A stretch of DNA of 9,515 nt, from positions 1-9,515 of the forward strand of contig JAEDEK010000070.1 of the NCBI GenBank assembly GCA_016293365.1, written 5' to 3'. The stretch comes from Bulleidia sp. GTDB taxonomy: Bacteria; Bacillota_I; Bacilli_A; Erysipelotrichales; Erysipelotrichaceae. The translations under genes and the position numbers were made by a program. Under the pieces are notes generated by a model. That model searched no databases, was not told the DNA's origin, and was given only the letters and a program-made list of their open reading frames with translations. This document shows, piece by piece, positions 1 to 6,106 of this stretch (position 1 is the first letter of the stretch; each line of letters begins with the position of its first letter).

Positions 1-272
1 CCGTGTCTGTTCTTCTGCCAGCGGATAATGGAATCATAGTATTCCTTACGGTTGTTGAAATAACCGAATGTAGGGTGGTCTACACGTTCATGGATTCTCT
101 GCTGGATGTCAGGCAGACAGACAAAGTTCATATCTGCAACCCACATCGGAATGACATCAAAGCCGTCTTTGACTGTAACACCCGCAAAATGGCCTCTGCC
201 TTCTGTCGGCAGATCGACCGCAATGGCATCATGACCATAGCGTTCCGGTAATGTTGTGAAATCATACTTCAT
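1..272 (-). CDS. MalY/PatB-family PLP-dependent C-S lyase/aminotransferase, N-terminal 90 residues (cut by window edge)
   Basis: Reading the minus strand from the ATG at 272 gives an uninterrupted frame to the window edge, starting MKYDFTTLPERYGHDAIAVD. The segment IPMWVADMNF (residues 41-50) is the N-terminal signature of MalY/PatB fold-type I PLP enzymes, followed by a helix (IQQRIHERV) and a FGYFN stretch as in that family. Known members cleave cystathionine or cysteine (cystathionine beta-lyase, cysteine desulfhydrase) in the cytoplasm. The PLP lysine and substrate residues lie outside the window, so the substrate cannot be judged. It starts 4 nt after the stop of the pseudouridine synthase gene, with an AAAGGAGAAA ribosome site overlapping that gene's end, so the two are probably co-transcribed. 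The functional link between them is not obvious. Confidence 0.88.
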   Translation of the reverse strand, partial: MKYDFTTLPERYGHDAIAVDLPTEGRGHFAGVTVKDGFDVIPMWVADMNFVCLPDIQQRIHERVDHPTFGYFNNRKEYYDSIIRWQKNRH

Positions 273-276
273 ACGT

Positions 277-1164
277 TTATTTTCTCCTTTTCCCAAAGTA
301 TAGGTAATCTTTTTCAATGTGATCCTGAATATGAATCGTTCTGTGTGTGACAGGGTCTTTGCAGGACAGGCTGTCTGCCCATAAACCCATGTATTTAAAA
401 TCTGATGATGGTCTTCCATAGATCGGATCATTGACAATCTGCAGACCATAATGAGACAGGTGAACACGGATCTGATGAGTGCGTCCTGTTTCCAGTCTGC
501 AGCCGATCAGTACATAACCGTTCTTTCTTGCAAGTACATCAAAATGTGTACAGGCATCTTTCCCGTCAGGACTGATGCGGTAACGTCCGGATACATGCCT
601 GTCTCTGCCGATCGGTTTATTACATGTAAAGTGATCCGATACTCTTCCTGTGTCAAAGCAGATTGCCTGATAATGCCGGTAAATCTTCTTTTCGGCAAGC
701 TGTTCATCAAGCCATGGCTGAAAGAAGGAATGCCGCGAATATACAACCAGTCCACATGTATCCTGATCCAGTCGATGAATTGGACGGATGGAACAGCTGA
801 TTCCCTGATCCACACATGTTTTTGCTACACGGGCATTCAGACATGTATGATCATCTGCATCCCCATGAATAATGCATCCGGCCGGTTTATGTACAACAAG
901 CAGGAAGGGACTGCTGTAAACCAGCTGTGATGGGGTATCTGAGATTACCCAGTCAATCTGCTCCTGTGAAAGATCAATGGTGACTTCACCCTGCAGCAAA
1001 TGATCATCATTGCGGATGATTTTTCCTGCACAACGAATGGAACCGTTCATCCTGCATAGGTGTCTCTGCTTTTTTGAAACAGAGAAATATGTAAACAGCT
1101 CAGCAAGTGTCATCGGTTTTTCGAGTGTCAGGATCAGCCTGTTTCCTTCCATGCGATATATCAT
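277..1164 (-). CDS. RluA-family RNA pseudouridine synthase
   Basis: This 295-residue protein converts specific uridines in RNA, most likely 23S rRNA, to pseudouridine in the cytoplasm. The family's catalytic motif HRLD is at residues 130-133 (catalytic Asp133) inside PIHRLDQDTCGLVVYSR, and the second family motif GRTHQIRVHL followed by NDPIYG sits near residues 229-250. Residues of about 17-66 (TLAELFTYFSVSKKQ to GEVTIDL) resemble a divergent S4-like RNA-binding domain, so this is the full-length form. Two starts are possible: ATG at 1164 (MIYRMEGN) or ATG at 1152 (MEGN); neither has a good ribosome site, and a TATAAT box lies only 9 nt upstream of the first. The exact paralogue (RluB/C/D/YlyB-like) and target uridine cannot be told from sequence alone. 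It leads a probable operon with the MalY/PatB gene. Confidence 0.93.
   Translation of the reverse strand: MIYRMEGNRLILTLEKPMTLAELFTYFSVSKKQRHLCRMNGSIRCAGKIIRNDDHLLQGEVTIDLSQEQIDWVISDTPSQLVYSSPFLLVVHKPAGCIIHGDADDHTCLNARVAKTCVDQGISCSIRPIHRLDQDTCGLVVYSRHSFFQPWLDEQLAEKKIYRHYQAICFDTGRVSDHFTCNKPIGRDRHVSGRYRISPDGKDACTHFDVLARKNGYVLIGCRLETGRTHQIRVHLSHYGLQIVNDPIYGRPSSDFKYMGLWADSLSCKDPVTHRTIHIQDHIEKDYLYFGKRRK
281..290 (-). promoter_or_regulatory. Ribosome binding site of the MalY/PatB gene
   Basis: The minus strand reads AAAGGAGAAA here, with 11 nt between GGAG and the ATG at 272. It lies inside the last codons of the upstream pseudouridine synthase gene. It fixes the start of the MalY/PatB gene and supports a two-gene operon. 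Confidence 0.7.
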
Positions 1165-1173
1165 ACGACCACC

Positions 1174-1202
1174 ATTATATATGGAAACAGGACGAGAATG
1201 AA
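1174..1202 (-). promoter_or_regulatory. Candidate promoter of the pseudouridine synthase gene
   Basis: On the minus strand a perfect TATAAT lies at 1174-1179, and a poor -35 (TTCATT, 3 of 6) lies 17 nt upstream at 1197-1202. The predicted transcript would start only a few bases before the ATG at 1164, implying a very short or absent leader, or use of the ATG at 1152. Confidence 0.4.
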
Positions 1203-1241
1203 TTTCAAATCACGGAATCCAGAAAGAATCACAAAAACATG

Positions 1242-1259
1242 CATGAAAACAGTTTCATG
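1242..1259. promoter_or_regulatory. Perfect 7+7 bp inverted repeat, candidate operator of the translesion polymerase operon
   Basis: CATGAAA (1242-1248), spacer ACAG, TTTCATG (1253-1259) form a perfect dyad that ends against the putative -10 of the polymerase gene. A bound protein would cover the spacer region of the promoter, the usual place for a repressor. The Firmicute LexA consensus (CGAAC-N4-GTTCG) is absent from the 109-bp intergenic region, so if this gene is SOS-controlled the box differs from the classical one. The regulator is unknown. Confidence 0.45.
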
Positions 1260-1266
1260 ATAGAAT
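1258..1266 (+). promoter_or_regulatory. Candidate extended -10 of the polymerase/YolD operon
   Basis: TGATAGAAT matches an extended -10 (TGnTATAAT with one mismatch). No good -35 sits 16-18 nt upstream, which suits an extended -10 promoter. Only 7 nt separate it from the ATG at 1274, so the mRNA would be leaderless or nearly so. No purine-rich ribosome site is visible before that ATG. Confidence 0.4.
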
Positions 1267-1273
1267 TACTCGT

Positions 1274-2800
1274 ATGAATAAACAGCGCACATACATTGCC
1301 ATTGACCTGAAATCCTTTTATGCATCGGTAGAATGCCAGGAAAGAGGACTCAATGCCTTAACCGCAAATCTTGTTGTAGCAGATGAGTCCAGAACAGAAA
1401 AGACAATCTGCCTTGCCGTTTCACCTGCTTTAAAACAGATGGGTGTTTCTTCACGGCCACGTTTGTTTGAAGTGGTACAGAAAGTAAATGAAATCAACCG
1501 GAAAAGAATGAAGGAAAACAGGTTTGCTGATTTTGAAGGCAGTTCCATTTATGCCGATGAGCTGATGAACAATCCAAGGCTCAAGGTGGAATACGAAGTG
1601 GCTCCACCACGGATGGCACTGTATATGGAATACAGTACAAGAATCTATCAGATCTACCTGCAGTATGTCAGTGCACAGGATATCCATGTGTATTCCATTG
1701 ATGAAGTATTCATTGATGCAACGGATTATCTGAAACTGTATCATGTCAGCGCAGAGACTTTTGCCCGTAGACTGATTCAGGAGGTGCTGCGTAAAACCGG
1801 CATCACAGCTACAGCAGGAATTGCACCGAACATGTTTTTGTGCAAGTGTGCGATGGATATCATTGCCAAACGTATTCCGGCAGATGAAAACGGTGTCCGC
1901 ATTGCTTTGCTGGATGAACAATCATTCAGGAAACAGTTATGGACGCATCGCCCATTGACCGATTTCTGGAGGATTGGCAGAGGTACAGCCGTCAGGCTGG
2001 AAAAGGAAGGCATCTATACCATGGGAGATATTGCCAGATGTTCCATCGGTTCCTTTGATGATTATTATAATGAAGATCTGCTTTACAGGATATTTGGAAT
2101 CAATGCAGAGCTGCTGATTGATCATGCCTGGGGATATGAACCATGTACGATGGCGGACGTCAAGGCTTATAAACCACAGGCTTCTTCCATGGGAATCGGT
2201 CAGGTATTGCACATGCCATATACCTTCGATCAGGCTTTGACCATTGTCAAGGAGATGGCAGATGCACTTGCCATGCAGCTGGTAGATCAGCAGAAGATGA
2301 CAGACTGTGTTTCCTTATATATTGGATACGATATGGAATCGGTTGAAAACGGGACATATACAGGGGAAACCGTCACTGACTTCTATGGTCGACAGATGCC
2401 AAAACCTTCCGGTGGATCCATCCGTTTTCCTTTTCTGACTTCATCAAGAGATATGATTGTACATGGGCTGAGGGAAGTCTACCTGAAAAACATCAGCCGT
2501 ACTTTGAAGATTCGAAGAGTCAACGTGGCTGCACTGGATATCAAAGATGAGGGAAAACAGGATAAGACAATCTATGTCCAGCAGGATCTGTTTTCCTTCA
2601 TGGATGAAAAGAAACAGGAAAAAAGGGACATGGAACTGCAGTCTGCTGTGGATGAGCTCAGAAAAGAGAAAAAGGCACAGCAGGCAATTCTGGAAATCCA
2701 GAAGAAATATGGAAAGAACTCCATCATGAAAGGCATGAACCTCAACGAAGAAGCAACGGGCAGAGAAAGAAATGAGCAGATCGGAGGACACAGATCGTGA
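1274..2800 (+). CDS. Y-family translesion DNA polymerase (UmuC/UvrX-like)
   Basis: This 508-residue protein belongs to the Y-family polymerases that copy past damaged bases with low fidelity. Asp11 in IAIDLKSFYASVE and Asp143-Glu144 in YSIDEVFID supply the metal-binding carboxylates, so it should be active. The helix-hairpin-helix-like segment around residues 230-260 and the little-finger region follow. QQDLF at 436-440 matches the beta-clamp binding pentapeptide (QxxLF). After it comes a charged, Lys/Glu-rich, probably coiled-coil stretch (about 447-480) and an end, KYGKNSIMKGMNLNEEATGR, shared by Gram-positive UmuC-like proteins paired with YolD. Its stop codon overlaps the GTG of the YolD-like gene (GTGA), giving translational coupling. 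Bacillus relatives are YqjW and UvrX. It is distinct from DinB proper in its C-terminus. Start: the first ATG; no in-frame alternative keeps motif IAIDLKSF. Confidence 0.93.
   Translation: MNKQRTYIAIDLKSFYASVECQERGLNALTANLVVADESRTEKTICLAVSPALKQMGVSSRPRLFEVVQKVNEINRKRMKENRFADFEGSSIYADELMNNPRLKVEYEVAPPRMALYMEYSTRIYQIYLQYVSAQDIHVYSIDEVFIDATDYLKLYHVSAETFARRLIQEVLRKTGITATAGIAPNMFLCKCAMDIIAKRIPADENGVRIALLDEQSFRKQLWTHRPLTDFWRIGRGTAVRLEKEGIYTMGDIARCSIGSFDDYYNEDLLYRIFGINAELLIDHAWGYEPCTMADVKAYKPQASSMGIGQVLHMPYTFDQALTIVKEMADALAMQLVDQQKMTDCVSLYIGYDMESVENGTYTGETVTDFYGRQMPKPSGGSIRFPFLTSSRDMIVHGLREVYLKNISRTLKIRRVNVAALDIKDEGKQDKTIYVQQDLFSFMDEKKQEKRDMELQSAVDELRKEKKAQQAILEIQKKYGKNSIMKGMNLNEEATGRERNEQIGGHRS
2783..2787 (+). 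promoter_or_regulatory. Ribosome binding site deciding the GTG start of yolD
   Basis: GGAGG within the last codons of the polymerase gene lies 9 nt before the GTG at 2797. It makes the unusual GTG start, overlapping the polymerase TGA, the best choice. Confidence 0.75.
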
Positions 2801-3243
2801 GAAGCGTTTCCAAAGGGAGTGAAGATCCACATCGCTATGATGACATGCTGGATCTGCCAAACCACAGATCCGGTACACATCGTCCGTTATCGAAACAGCA
2901 GCGTGCAGCGCAGTTTCTGCCGTTTTCCGCTCTTTCCGGATATGAAGATGGAATCGAGGAGAGTCAGAGACTGACAATTCAAAGGAATGTACTGTCTTCG
3001 GAACAGAAAGAGGAAATGGATCTGACGATGCAGAAAATACTGGCAATGGATCATCCGGAAGTCACGGTAACGTGGTTTGAAGATGATCTATTCAAAGACG
3101 GTGGCCAGTATCATACAAAAACAGGCATTCTGCGCAGAGTGGAACCATCCACAGGCAGACTGATGTTTGCGGATCGAACGGTCATATGGCTTGCCAGTGT
3201 GGATGATATCAGAATTGTAAAAGAAGAATACCGCCTAGACTAA
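2797..3243 (+). CDS. YolD-like family protein, partner gene of the Y-family polymerase
   Basis: This 148-residue soluble protein carries the YolD-like signature in its N-terminal part: DMLDLPNHRSGTHRPLS (residues 16-32), then RAAQFLPFSALSGYEDGIEE (36-55). YolD-like genes sit directly beside UmuC/UvrX/YqjW polymerases in many Firmicutes and have been proposed to act like UmuD, but the biochemical role is not settled. No Ser-Lys protease dyad of the UmuD/LexA type is evident here. The C-terminal half (about 75-148) is predicted beta-rich (VTVTWFEDDLFKDGGQ, GRLMFADRTVIWLASVDDIRIV). It starts with GTG behind a strong GGAGG and overlaps the polymerase stop by 4 nt, so synthesis is coupled. Its final codons form half of the terminator stem shared with the convergent phosphodiesterase gene. 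Confidence 0.9.
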   Translation: MRSVSKGSEDPHRYDDMLDLPNHRSGTHRPLSKQQRAAQFLPFSALSGYEDGIEESQRLTIQRNVLSSEQKEEMDLTMQKILAMDHPEVTVTWFEDDLFKDGGQYHTKTGILRRVEPSTGRLMFADRTVIWLASVDDIRIVKEEYRLD

Positions 3244-3260
3244 CGGGCGGTATTCTTTTC
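3224..3260. terminator. Bidirectional rho-independent terminator embedded in two convergent coding ends
   Basis: AAGAATACCGCC (3224-3235) pairs perfectly with GGCGGTATTCTT (3246-3257), with a 10-nt loop. It is followed by T-rich sequence on the plus strand and preceded by A-rich sequence for the minus strand, so it can end transcripts from both sides. Both stop codons, TAA at 3241-3243 and TAG at 3235-3237 on the minus strand, lie in or next to the loop. Confidence 0.85.
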
Positions 3261-3711
3261 GTTGTACGGTAATGGAATCAGGCTGTAAATCCATGATCAT
3301 ATAGGATGGTGGTGTCAGATCTCTGTTACCGCTGATGGACCCGGGATTCAGTAAACGTACGCCGGCATGGATCTGATCACAGTAGATATGTGAATGACCG
3401 AAGCATACGATATCACATTCGTTTCTTCGAGCAAAACGGGCCAGGGCATCATAATTGACATTCCTGCCTGAGAAAAAGGCGTGTCCATGTGTGATGACAA
3501 TTCTGTGACCTTCCAGTTCAATCAGATCCGCAAGAGGATAACGGCTTGGATCATCACAATTGCCTGCTACCTGAATAAATCCTTCCGCATATTCCTTCGG
3601 CAGGCATATATCACCACAATGGATGATCAGATCTGCGTCCTGATGCATGTTACGGATGTATCTGAGTGACTCCTTGGAGCCATGGCTGTCTGAAACAATA
3701 ACGATTTTCAT
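3235..3711 (-). CDS. YfcE/MJ0936-family metallophosphoesterase
   Basis: This 158-residue cytoplasmic protein is a calcineurin-like phosphodiesterase of the small YfcE/YsnB/MJ0936 class. All five metal-site motifs are visible: D8-x-H10 (SDSHG), HCGD with Asp34, GNCD with Asn51, THGH with His75 and His77, and GHSH with His106 and His108. Known relatives hydrolyse phosphodiester bonds of model substrates with Mn2+ or Ni2+; the natural substrate is unclear. The length is normal for the class. Its end overlaps the convergent yolD-like gene by 9 nt. It is divergent from the SPFH gene and shares a 78-bp intergenic region containing two ATGATATCAT palindromes. A TATGAT box on the minus strand lies 12 nt before its ATG and only a weak GGAA lies upstream, so its leader may be very short. 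Confidence 0.93.
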   Translation of the reverse strand: MKIVIVSDSHGSKESLRYIRNMHQDADLIIHCGDICLPKEYAEGFIQVAGNCDDPSRYPLADLIELEGHRIVITHGHAFFSGRNVNYDALARFARRNECDIVCFGHSHIYCDQIHAGVRLLNPGSISGNRDLTPPSYMIMDLQPDSITVQRKEYRPLV

Positions 3712-3718
3712 GTTCCAT

Positions 3719-3767
3719 ATGATATCATACTTGACAATACTTTAAAAAGATATCAAAATGATATCAT
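3719..3767. promoter_or_regulatory. Pair of identical 10-bp palindromes (candidate operators) between the phosphodiesterase and SPFH genes
   Basis: ATGATATCAT occurs at 3719-3728 and again at 3758-3767, each a perfect palindrome, with centres 39 bp apart. A third GATATC core lies at 3749-3754, 11 bp (about one helical turn) from the second site. The two full sites flank the TTGACA promoter of the SPFH gene; the left one also overlaps the TATGAT box of the divergent phosphodiesterase gene. I did not notice another perfect copy in the window. A natural but unproven candidate for the binding protein is the ribbon-helix-helix protein encoded at 4786-4980. Confidence 0.55.
3731..3759 (+). promoter_or_regulatory. 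Promoter of the SPFH/ribbon-helix-helix operon
   Basis: A perfect -35 TTGACA (3731-3736) is followed after 17 nt by CAAAAT (3754-3759; 4 of 6 matches to TATAAT). The predicted start near 3766 leaves a leader of about 24 nt containing TTGGAGG (3778-3784), 5 nt before the ATG at 3790. Confidence 0.6.
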
Positions 3768-3789
3768 AAATAAATCGTTGGAGGTTTTT

Positions 3790-4776
3790 ATGGAAAAACA
3801 CAGAGAAAAGCAGTGTGTACAGGAAAAGATCATTTCCGGTAAGAAAATCGGTATGCCTGTACTGATCGGTCTGATTGCAGCGCTGATTGGGGCATTTGCT
3901 TTGCTGATACTTGGTATCATCAATGATGAAAGTGTATGGATGATTATTGTATCCATCGCATACATGAGCCTTGGCTGGATTCCGTTTATGGGACTTAAGG
4001 TAGTCAAACCGCAGGAAGCACTTGTTCTGACATTATTCGGTGATTATTACGGTACACTGATCGGACCTGGTTTCTATTTTGTCAATCCATTCTGCACAGC
4101 AGTCAATCCTGCTGCAGAAACACATCTTGGTCAGAGTGGTGATGTCAGTGAAAAGGGCTTATCCTTATCAGCACAGATTTCTGCTGCAGCAGGAACAAAA
4201 ACAGTCGATAAGAAGATCTCATTGAAGATCATGACATTAAGCAACACAAAGCAGAAGGTCAATGATGTTCTCGGTAACCCGGTTGAAATCAGTGTTGCGG
4301 TTACATGGCAGGTAATTGATACCGCAAGAGCAGTATTCAATGTTGATAACTACAAGGAGTATCTGTCTTTACAGTGTGACAGTGCTGTACGTGATATTGT
4401 CAGAGTATATCCATATGATGTTTCTGAAAATATTGATACAACCGGTGATGGACATGCGGATGATGGCAGCTTAAGAGGTTCCAGTACGGTTGTGGCGGAA
4501 AGAATCCGTCAGAATATTCAGGACCGCGTGGAAGAAGCAGGTATTCAGATTGTGGATGCCCGCATTACATATCTTGCCTCCGCGGTCATTGATGCCCGCA
4601 AGATGATCGTAGATGGTGCAGTTGGAATGGTTGAAATGGCTCTGGAAAGACTGAATGAAAACGGCATTGTTGAACTGGATGAAGAACGTAAGGCAGCCAT
4701 GGTATCCAATCTGCTTGTTGTTCTTTGTGGAAATAAAGATGCTCAACCGGTCGTAAATTCAGGAAGTCTGTATTAA
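3790..4776 (+). CDS. SPFH/band-7 domain membrane protein (slipin/stomatin-like)
   Basis: This 328-residue protein has a short charged N-terminus, two hydrophobic segments (about residues 21-43 and 49-67) and then an SPFH domain starting near LKVVKPQEALVLTLFG (about 69 onward). The fold continues through KISLKIMTL, VEISVAVTWQVID and VAERIRQNIQDRVEEAGIQIVDARITYL, typical of band-7 proteins. SPFH proteins oligomerise at membranes and organise lipid or protein microdomains; no specific partner can be read from the sequence. An upstream in-frame TTG at 3778 would add four residues, but TTGGAGG there is the ribosome site, so ATG 3790 is chosen. Unlike NfeD-linked slipins or flotillins there is no NfeD gene beside it and no long coiled-coil tail. 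Instead an Arc-like DNA-binding protein follows 9 nt downstream, a neighbour I recall from other Firmicutes. Confidence 0.9.
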   Translation: MEKHREKQCVQEKIISGKKIGMPVLIGLIAALIGAFALLILGIINDESVWMIIVSIAYMSLGWIPFMGLKVVKPQEALVLTLFGDYYGTLIGPGFYFVNPFCTAVNPAAETHLGQSGDVSEKGLSLSAQISAAAGTKTVDKKISLKIMTLSNTKQKVNDVLGNPVEISVAVTWQVIDTARAVFNVDNYKEYLSLQCDSAVRDIVRVYPYDVSENIDTTGDGHADDGSLRGSSTVVAERIRQNIQDRVEEAGIQIVDARITYLASAVIDARKMIVDGAVGMVEMALERLNENGIVELDEERKAAMVSNLLVVLCGNKDAQPVVNSGSLY

Positions 4777-4785
4777 AATACATCC

Positions 4786-4980
4786 ATGACAAAAAAACAG
4801 ATTCCATTACGATTAAGTGAAAAGCTGTATGATTCCATTGCACAGTGGGCAGAAGATGATTTCCGTTCCGTCAATGGTCAGATTGAATATCTTCTGACAG
4901 AGTGTGTCAAACAGAGAAAGAAAAACGGGAAGTACGTCTCTGATACAATTGATGAGGAGCCGGAGTTTGATATCAGGTAG
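4786..4980 (+). CDS. Small Arc-like ribbon-helix-helix DNA-binding protein
   Basis: This 64-residue protein has the layout of an Arc/MetJ ribbon-helix-helix domain: a basic strand KKQIPLRL (residues 3-10), helix A (SEKLYDSIAQWAEDDF), a turn RSVNG, helix B (QIEYLLTECVKQ), then a basic linker and an acidic tail ending DEEPEFDIR. Such domains dimerise and insert the N-terminal strand into the DNA major groove. The gene starts 9 nt after the SPFH stop and lacks a visible ribosome site, so translation probably depends on coupling to the SPFH gene. No toxin gene follows; a terminator begins within its last codons. Plausible roles are autoregulation through the ATGATATCAT palindromes or another small DNA- or protein-binding task; neither is shown. 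Confidence 0.82.
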   Translation: MTKKQIPLRLSEKLYDSIAQWAEDDFRSVNGQIEYLLTECVKQRKKNGKYVSDTIDEEPEFDIR

Positions 4981-5007
4981 AAGAGGGTCTTCTGCCTGTT
5001 TTTGTTT
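4974..5007 (+). terminator. Rho-independent terminator of the SPFH/ribbon-helix-helix operon
   Basis: CAGGTAGAAGA (4974-4984) pairs with TCTTCTGCCTG (4988-4998) through one G-U pair and closes a GGG loop; TTTTTGTTT follows. The stop codon TAG of the upstream gene (4978-4980) is part of the stem. Confidence 0.85.
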
Positions 5008-5020
5008 GGAAAGAATCATG

Positions 5021-5044
5021 TATAATAACGGATGGAAAAGAGGA
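5021..5044 (+). promoter_or_regulatory. -10 box and ribosome site of the M42 peptidase gene
   Basis: A perfect TATAAT lies at 5021-5026, with no convincing -35 (the T-tract of the preceding terminator occupies that position). AGAGGA ends at 5044, 8 nt before the ATG at 5053. The predicted transcription start (about 5033) excludes the in-frame ATG at 5032 as translation start. Confidence 0.55.
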
Positions 5045-5052
5045 AAGTTCAA

Positions 5053-6072
5053 ATGAATCAGAAACTGGAATATATTGGTGATCAGCTGAAACAGCTGACA
5101 TCTCATCCATCTCCTTCCGGCTTTACGAAGCAAGCGGAAGCTTATGTGGTGGAAACATTACAGGGGATGGGATATCACCCATCTCAAAACAGAAAAGGCA
5201 ATGTGGAATGCACACTTGGTGGAGAAGGAAATCCACTTGTCCTGGCTGCACATCTGGATACACTTGGTGCCATGGTAAGATCCATTAAGGCAAACGGAAG
5301 ACTGCGTCCGACAACCATCGGCGGTCATCAGTGGACAACTGCAGATGGTGAAAACTGCATGGTGTTTACAAGAGATGGCAGAATGTATACAGGGGTTGTA
5401 CTCAACAATGAGCCGAGTGCTCATGTTGCGGATAAAAGAAGTGACCGCAATGAAGCGGATATGGAAATTCTTCTGGATGAAAATGTATCCACAAAAGAGG
5501 ATGTACTGAAACTCGGCATTGAAAACGGTGACTATATAGCGATGGATCCAAGAACTGTCATCACACCATCCGGTTATATCAAATCCAGATTCCTGGATGA
5601 CAAGCTTTCTGCAGCAATTCTGCTTGGTATCGCAAAATGGGTGAAGGATGAAAACATCACATTAAAACGTAAGGTGACGCTTGTCTTTACGGTGCTGGAA
5701 GAAGTCGGTTATGGTGGCAGCAATGTTCCATCCGATACAGTGGATATGATTTCTGTTGATATGGGCTGTGTCGGAGGCGATCTTCTGTGTACAGAAAGAG
5801 AAGTATCCATCTGCGCAAAGGATTCCGGCGGTCCATATAACTATGATCTGACCAGTGAACTTGTATCCCTTGCGAAAAAACATGAGATCCGTTATGCCGT
5901 AGATGTGTATCCGCATTATGGATCCGATGTGGAAACGACATTACGTGCCGGATATGATATCCGCCATGCTCTGATCGGGCCGGGTGTATATGCATCTCAT
6001 AACTATGAAAGATCCCATATGGATGGGGTATGGGCAGCTTATACACTGCTTGAAAAATATCTGAGTGCATAA
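5053..6072 (+). CDS. M42-family metallo-aminopeptidase
   Basis: This 339-residue enzyme belongs to the M42 family (glutamyl aminopeptidase/tetrahedral aminopeptidase type), which removes N-terminal residues from peptides in the cytoplasm, usually as large dodecameric assemblies with two metal ions. The expected ligands are present: His67 (AAHLDTLG), Asp182 (RFLDDKLSA), Glu217 with catalytic Glu216 (VLEEVG), Asp236 (ISVDMG) and His316 (ASHNYERSH). The length is normal (about 340-360). Start: an in-frame ATG at 5032 would add seven residues, but AGAGGA before ATG 5053 and the TATAAT at 5021 favour MNQKLEYIGD. Its own promoter and flanking terminators make it monocistronic. Substrate preference cannot be predicted with confidence. 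Confidence 0.94.
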   Translation: MNQKLEYIGDQLKQLTSHPSPSGFTKQAEAYVVETLQGMGYHPSQNRKGNVECTLGGEGNPLVLAAHLDTLGAMVRSIKANGRLRPTTIGGHQWTTADGENCMVFTRDGRMYTGVVLNNEPSAHVADKRSDRNEADMEILLDENVSTKEDVLKLGIENGDYIAMDPRTVITPSGYIKSRFLDDKLSAAILLGIAKWVKDENITLKRKVTLVFTVLEEVGYGGSNVPSDTVDMISVDMGCVGGDLLCTEREVSICAKDSGGPYNYDLTSELVSLAKKHEIRYAVDVYPHYGSDVETTLRAGYDIRHALIGPGVYASHNYERSHMDGVWAAYTLLEKYLSA

Positions 6073-6100
6073 GAAAAACAGACTGCGGTCTGTTTTTCTT
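6071..6100. terminator. Bidirectional rho-independent terminator between the M42 peptidase and the aldo/keto reductase
   Basis: A perfect 13-bp stem, AAGAAAAACAGAC (6071-6083) and GTCTGTTTTTCTT (6088-6100), closes a TGCG loop. The stem's own A/T arms provide a U-tract in both directions. It begins at the last bases of the M42 stop and lies 6 nt before the end of the convergent reductase gene. Confidence 0.9.
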
Positions 6101-6106
6101 CAGATA

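Noticed and set aside
3..251. Plus-strand reading frame of 82 codons at the left edge
   Set aside because: It is antisense to the MalY/PatB coding sequence, whose family motifs are clear on the minus strand.
451..930. Plus-strand frame of 159 codons inside the pseudouridine synthase gene
   Set aside because: Antisense shadow; Cys/Met/Ile-rich composition and no family motif, while the minus strand has HRLD and GRTHQIRVHL.
3778..3789. TTG start adding four residues to the SPFH protein
   Set aside because: TTGGAGG there is the ribosome site for the ATG at 3790.
4786..4980. Ribbon-helix-helix protein as antitoxin of a toxin-antitoxin pair
   Set aside because: No small toxin gene adjoins it: upstream is the 328-residue SPFH protein and downstream is a terminator.
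5032..5052. Upstream ATG of the M42 peptidase
   Set aside because: It lies about where transcription should begin after TATAAT 5021-5026, and AGAGGA fits the ATG at 5053.
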